DNA from: Armatimonadota bacterium
GTDB taxonomy: Bacteria; Armatimonadota; UBA5829; JAUSEB01
Length of the DNA: 44,872 bases
Reading direction: 5' to 3'
Assembly: GCA_030650495.1 (NCBI GenBank)
Contig: JAUSEB010000004.1
Coordinates: 1 to 44,872, forward strand
Part shown: one piece after another, positions 41,850 to 44,872 of the stretch
Layout of the letters: the number at the start of each line of letters is the position of its first letter
Position numbering within the stretch: position 1 is the stretch's first letter
Notes under the pieces: generated by a model
Database searches by the model: none
Told to the model about the DNA's origin: nothing
Seen by the model: the letters and a program-made list of their open reading frames with translations, nothing else
Program-made: the position numbers and the translations under genes

Positions 41850-43130
41850 TTGCGAATCAAATCATTCATCTCTCTCGTCATTATTCTTGCATTTGCCGCA
41901 AGCATGGCCTGGGCCAAATCGAGCGATAAATCCGCTCCATTTGGCGCGGTCAGCGTGAAATCCTTCGGCGCCAAAGCCGACGGCAAGACCGACGACACCG
42001 CCGCATTCCAGAAAGCCATAGATTCTCTTAAAACTAAAGGCGGAACAGCTTTCGCGCCGGCGGGAGCCTATCTCATCGCCGGATCTCTGACTCTGTATCC
42101 CGGCGTGACTCTAAGCGGAGTATGGGAGGCCCCGCATCTGTCCATCAACAAGGGGACTGTCATCCTTGCCACCGGCGGCGAAGGAGATGAGAACGGTAAG
42201 CCTTTGGTCAACATGGACTGGAACACTTGCGTAAAAGGCCTGACCGTCATTTACCCAAACCAAAAGGCTAACAAGATCACGCCTTACCCCTGGACCTTCA
42301 TCGGCAAAGGAATGCACTGCACCATCGAGAACGTTACCCTGGCCAATTCATACAAAGCCATCGCTTTCCCGACCTGGAACGAAGTGCATTACATCAAGAA
42401 CGTCTACGGCTGCCCCCTCAAAGAAGGCATTTTCATAGACAACTGCACCGACATCGGTAGGATCGAAGACGTTCACTTCAGCATCAACTACTGGACTCGC
42501 GCCGAAGCCCCTTACGTCGTACCGAAAGAAGATCACGACAAGCTGGAAAACTTTATTGTGAACAATCTGGTCGCTTTCCGTATTGGCAGAACCGACTGGG
42601 AGTATATGACCAACTGCTTCAGCATACTTGCCAAAATTGGCTACCATTTCGTAAAAACCGAAAAGGGCAACGGAAACGTGGTTCTGACCCAATGCGGCGC
42701 TGATGGAACAGCCATCGCCGTTCAGGTTGATTCCTGCCAGCCGCACGCGGGCATTGCCTTCGTAAACAGCCAGTTTATGTGCAAAGTAGTTATTACGGAC
42801 ACGAACAACGGTCCGGTGAAGTTCTCCAACTGCGGCTTCTGGCCAACAGCCTTGGTAGAAGGCCAGGCGATTCTCGAAGGATATTCCACGGTCACATTCT
42901 CCACTTGCCACTTCCTCGAATGGGGAAGGAAAAACCCAAAAGCCGTTTGCATCGTAGCAAAACACGGTTCGCTAATAGTCACGGGCTGCGACTTCATGGC
43001 CGGAAAGCCACAGATAGAACTTGGACCGGACGTCAGTTCCGCTGCGATATTCGGCAATCTCTTGCGCGGCGGTCAGAAGATCATCAACAACAGCAAGGGT
43101 AACATTCAAATCGGGCTGAATATCGATTGA
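41850..43130 (+). CDS. Secreted right-handed beta-helix protein, pectate-lyase-3-like
   Basis: 426 residues with a signal peptide (RIKSFISLVIILAFAASMAWA). The mature start has the classic SVKSFGAKADGKTDDTAAFQ segment and GGTAFAPAGAYLI of Pectate_lyase_3/GH28-like beta helices, followed by coil repeats (FIDNCTDIGRIEDVHF; VNSQFMCKVVI; FSNCGFWP; VTGCDFMAG). The family includes polygalacturonase-like enzymes and tailspike hydrolases, but the catalytic aspartates of GH28 are not clear here, so it may bind rather than cut. TTG start with AAAGGA 10 nt upstream. Extracytoplasmic action on pectin-like chains is inferred from context. Confidence 0.85.
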   Translation: MRIKSFISLVIILAFAASMAWAKSSDKSAPFGAVSVKSFGAKADGKTDDTAAFQKAIDSLKTKGGTAFAPAGAYLIAGSLTLYPGVTLSGVWEAPHLSINKGTVILATGGEGDENGKPLVNMDWNTCVKGLTVIYPNQKANKITPYPWTFIGKGMHCTIENVTLANSYKAIAFPTWNEVHYIKNVYGCPLKEGIFIDNCTDIGRIEDVHFSINYWTRAEAPYVVPKEDHDKLENFIVNNLVAFRIGRTDWEYMTNCFSILAKIGYHFVKTEKGNGNVVLTQCGADGTAIAVQVDSCQPHAGIAFVNSQFMCKVVITDTNNGPVKFSNCGFWPTALVEGQAILEGYSTVTFSTCHFLEWGRKNPKAVCIVAKHGSLIVTGCDFMAGKPQIELGPDVSSAAIFGNLLRGGQKIINNSKGNIQIGLNID

Positions 43131-43139
43131 GTTGGAAGA

Positions 43140-43310
43140 AGCTGTCAGCTGTCAGCTTCCCTGATGGCGCGGGATATGTATCCCGTGCCTCTTCCCCAGG
43201 GCATTTGCCCCCAAAGATAAGTTACACGAAAGATATTACTAATCGGTTATTAGAAGATTTGCCAGGGACAAATGTCCGAGGAAAAGCGCCGGGGATGAAT
43301 ATCCCCGGCG
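43140..43310. repeat. AGCTGTCAG half-palindrome and a large two-arm palindromic element
   Basis: 43140-43157 is a direct AGCTGTCAGCTGTCAGC run. Then 43166-43215 and 43263-43310 are inverted copies of each other, each carrying two hairpins of its own: GGCGCGGGATA/TATCCCGTGCC and GGGCATTTGCCC on the left, GGACAAATGTCC and CGCCGGGGAT/ATCCCCGGCG on the right. About 47 nt of AT-rich sequence lies in the middle. It sits between convergent genes and may also act as a bidirectional terminator. Confidence 0.88.
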
Positions 43311-43353
43311 ATCAGAATTACTCCCTAAACACTCAACCCTCAACCAACAACCC

Positions 43354-44409
43354 CTATTGCAATCCCGCCGGCATTTCCGCGAGCTTCGCTCGCACATCCA
43401 GCCGCTTGCCGTCTCTGGCGATTTTGAACGTGATTGTATCCCCGACTTCGATCTTCCTGATCGCCTCCTGCAATTCGTCGCCTTCGACCACAGGCTTGCC
43501 GTTTACGTGTGTAATAATATCGCCTTTTTGAATCCCGGCCTTAGCCGCCGGACTGTTGGGTTCGACCTCGCCTACTATCAACCCTTGTTTGACGGGGAGG
43601 TCGTATGCCTGCGCGATCTCCGGGGTGATGCTCCCATACGCAATACCGACCCAAGGGATAATCACCCGCCCCTTCTCCAAAACGCTTTTGAGTATGGCCG
43701 CCACCGAGTTCGACGGAACGGCAAACCCCAAACCAGCGCCCGGAGCCCTGGCGATTATAGTGTTCAGGCCAATCACTTGCGCGCGATTATTGCACAGCGG
43801 GCCGCCGGAATTCCCCGGATTGATAGCCGCGTCCGTTTGGATGAGGTTGTTCAAAGCGAGTCCGGGCACGTCTCTACCCGTCGCGCTTATGACCCCCACC
43901 GTCACCGTCCGCTGTAAGCCCAGGGGATTCCCTATTGCGATTGCCGTCTCGCCAACTCTCAACCTGTCGGAGTTCCCAAGCGCGGCCGCCGGAAGATTTC
44001 TCTGATCGATTCTCAGTATCGCGATGTCGGCCCGCGGATCGCTTCCGAGCACGCGCCCCGTCACCATCTTGCCGCTTGCCAGAGTAACGCGGACCGTGCT
44101 GTGACCCTCGATCACATGACGATTTGTGACTATATAACCATCCGGCCTGACAATGACGCCGGAACCGAGTCCCGTTGTCTCCTCGCCCAGACCTAATAGA
44201 CTCTCCGTAGTAGTCGTCACCTGCACAACCGCCGGTCCGACACGGTCAACCACGTCGGGAATCGACATAACGACCCCCGCCGCCGGAGCCACGATCCGCA
44301 TTGTGCTGACCGGCTTATTCACAGGACGCTGCGCCTGAACCACGTGATACCCGCCTATTCCCAACAAAAACCCAAGGATCAAGGCCAAAGTCACTTTGCG
44401 CCCGTTCAT
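43354..44409 (-). CDS. HtrA/DegQ-type serine protease with one PDZ domain
   Basis: 351 residues. An N-terminal hydrophobic segment (VTLALILGFLLGIGGYHVV) is a signal anchor, so the protease lies outside the membrane. The trypsin-like domain has the triad His98 (VTNRHVIEG), Asp about 128 (ADIAILRID) and Ser201 (NPGNSGGPLC). A single PDZ domain follows (about 250-340, GLIVGEVEPNSPAAKAGIQKGDI). It degrades or refolds damaged envelope proteins. Length and one PDZ fit the DegS/HhoA-like group rather than two-PDZ DegP. Encoded alone, convergent with the beta-helix gene. Confidence 0.95.
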   Translation of the reverse strand: MNGRKVTLALILGFLLGIGGYHVVQAQRPVNKPVSTMRIVAPAAGVVMSIPDVVDRVGPAVVQVTTTTESLLGLGEETTGLGSGVIVRPDGYIVTNRHVIEGHSTVRVTLASGKMVTGRVLGSDPRADIAILRIDQRNLPAAALGNSDRLRVGETAIAIGNPLGLQRTVTVGVISATGRDVPGLALNNLIQTDAAINPGNSGGPLCNNRAQVIGLNTIIARAPGAGLGFAVPSNSVAAILKSVLEKGRVIIPWVGIAYGSITPEIAQAYDLPVKQGLIVGEVEPNSPAAKAGIQKGDIITHVNGKPVVEGDELQEAIRKIEVGDTITFKIARDGKRLDVRAKLAEMPAGLQ

Positions 44410-44488
44410 ATAAACTCCCCCTAACCTATTGCATTACCCGTTGCCTCTCTACCCTGCGTTGGTATACACAAAACGCCCGGCTCTTTGC

Positions 44489-44687
44489 GTGGCGCGTGGA
44501 CCGTCGTGCGTCGTCCGTTGTACGTGACTGGGTGGCTGTTTCCGAACAGCCACCCTAACACCAAAGCCGGATTTCCGAATCCGATATCTCTCTTATTTCA
44601 GTTATCAAAAAAGCAATTCGTTTCAACCCGTTTTTAAGGGTAAATTTGAGCTTCCTGCGAAACGATTTCACGCTCAAGTTGAGCGTG
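44489..44687. repeat. Repeat cluster upstream of the HtrA gene
   Basis: A short CGTCGTGCGTCGTCCGT tract (44489-44526) is followed by the perfect hairpins GGGTGGCTGTT/AACAGCCACCC (44530-44555) and CGGATT/AATCCG (44568-44583), both with TCCG loops, and CACGCTCAA/TTGAGCGTG (44669-44687). In the 463 nt from 44410 to the window end I see no convincing gene. The minus-strand frame at 44555-44746 lacks a binding site and any family feature. Confidence 0.8.
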
Positions 44688-44872
44688 GAGATAATTCGTT
44701 TTGGTGACTTTTTTATTTTCCGCCTCTCTCCCTCGTGAAAAGGCAAATACGGGTTGTTTGTTGATAGTTGGCAGTTGTTGGTTTTCTTGACTCATCGCTC
44801 GTTACTCGCCACTGATTTTTTCTCTCCCATGTACATGTACCTGTCATGGGGCATTTTGACATCGGTACTGGC

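Noticed and set aside
42348-42965. 205-residue minus-strand frame opposite the beta-helix gene
   Set aside because: Fully inside the real gene, with no motif.
44555-44746. 63-residue minus-strand frame near the window end
   Set aside because: Basic, without a binding site or family resemblance, and overlaps hairpin repeats.

Overview
The window is bacterial chromosome of medium GC with densely packed genes. It has no phage or plasmid backbone and no recognisable transposase. Several traits suggest a Gram-negative-walled lineage outside Proteobacteria: a tig-clpP-clpX-lon run, a valyl-tRNA synthetase behind a T-box leader, a PabB-PabC fusion, a type I-beta DAHP synthase, a MotAB stator pair, and many genes for plant-type polysaccharide turnover (GH29, PL22-like, DUF2961/GH172, DUF4432, a beta-helix protein). 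My best guess is an Armatimonadota-like bacterium. That is an inference from gene content, not a demonstrated assignment. GTG and TTG starts with good ribosome binding sites are unusually common.

Layout. 0.1-2.3 kb (minus strand): two TrkA-type NAD-binding potassium-channel regulators and small membrane proteins. 2.5-5.6 kb: a membrane protein, then a GlcD-type FAD oxidase followed 24 nt later by a URO-D/MtaA-like protein. 5.9-8.3 kb: an accessory patch with an AbrB-fold/RelE-fold toxin-antitoxin pair (plus), an AT-richer SEC-C protein and a pentapeptide-repeat protein (minus). 8.5-11.1 kb: ECF sigma factor with its zinc-finger/FecR-like anti-sigma factor. 11.3-13.1 kb: motAB. 13.5-22.8 kb (plus): a six-hairpin glycosidase-like protein, a WD40 protein, a DapF homologue with both catalytic cysteines changed to serine, a DUF2961/GH172 protein and an oligogalacturonate-lyase-like propeller. 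22.8-26.7 kb (minus): DAHP synthase and an ABC-2 exporter locus with a small two-cysteine membrane protein and a helical-repeat protein. 27.2-38.1 kb (minus): valS with T-box, pabBC, lon, clpX, clpP, tig. 38.3-38.7 kb: tRNA-Gly, tRNA-Leu, tRNA-Lys. 39.1-43.1 kb (plus): DUF4432 epimerase-like, GH29 alpha-L-fucosidase, beta-helix protein. 43.4-44.4 kb (minus): HtrA protease.

The most striking property lies between the genes. Nearly every intergenic space carries short dispersed repeats, mostly palindromic, from at least ten families. Several sit inside the loops of others, giving two- and three-level nested inverted repeats (22768-22838, 38869-38993, 41600-41751, and a large self-similar palindrome at 43166-43310). 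Repeats also abut or supply the stop codons of four genes (the helical-repeat protein, valS, pabBC, GH29). They separate genes of likely operons (clpP/clpX, ABC ATPase/permease), lie inside the valS T-box leader, and fill the gaps between the tRNA genes. No mobilising enzyme is visible here, so it would have to act in trans.

Functionally, the protein-quality-control block (trigger factor, ClpP, ClpX, Lon, HtrA) and the amino-acid/folate genes are housekeeping. The carbohydrate genes look like a scattered pectin/hemicellulose utilisation set. Four plus-strand genes (13.5, 19.2, 20.3 and 39.1 kb) share an AAGGACAT-containing motif in their upstream regions, which may mark a common promoter or leader type.
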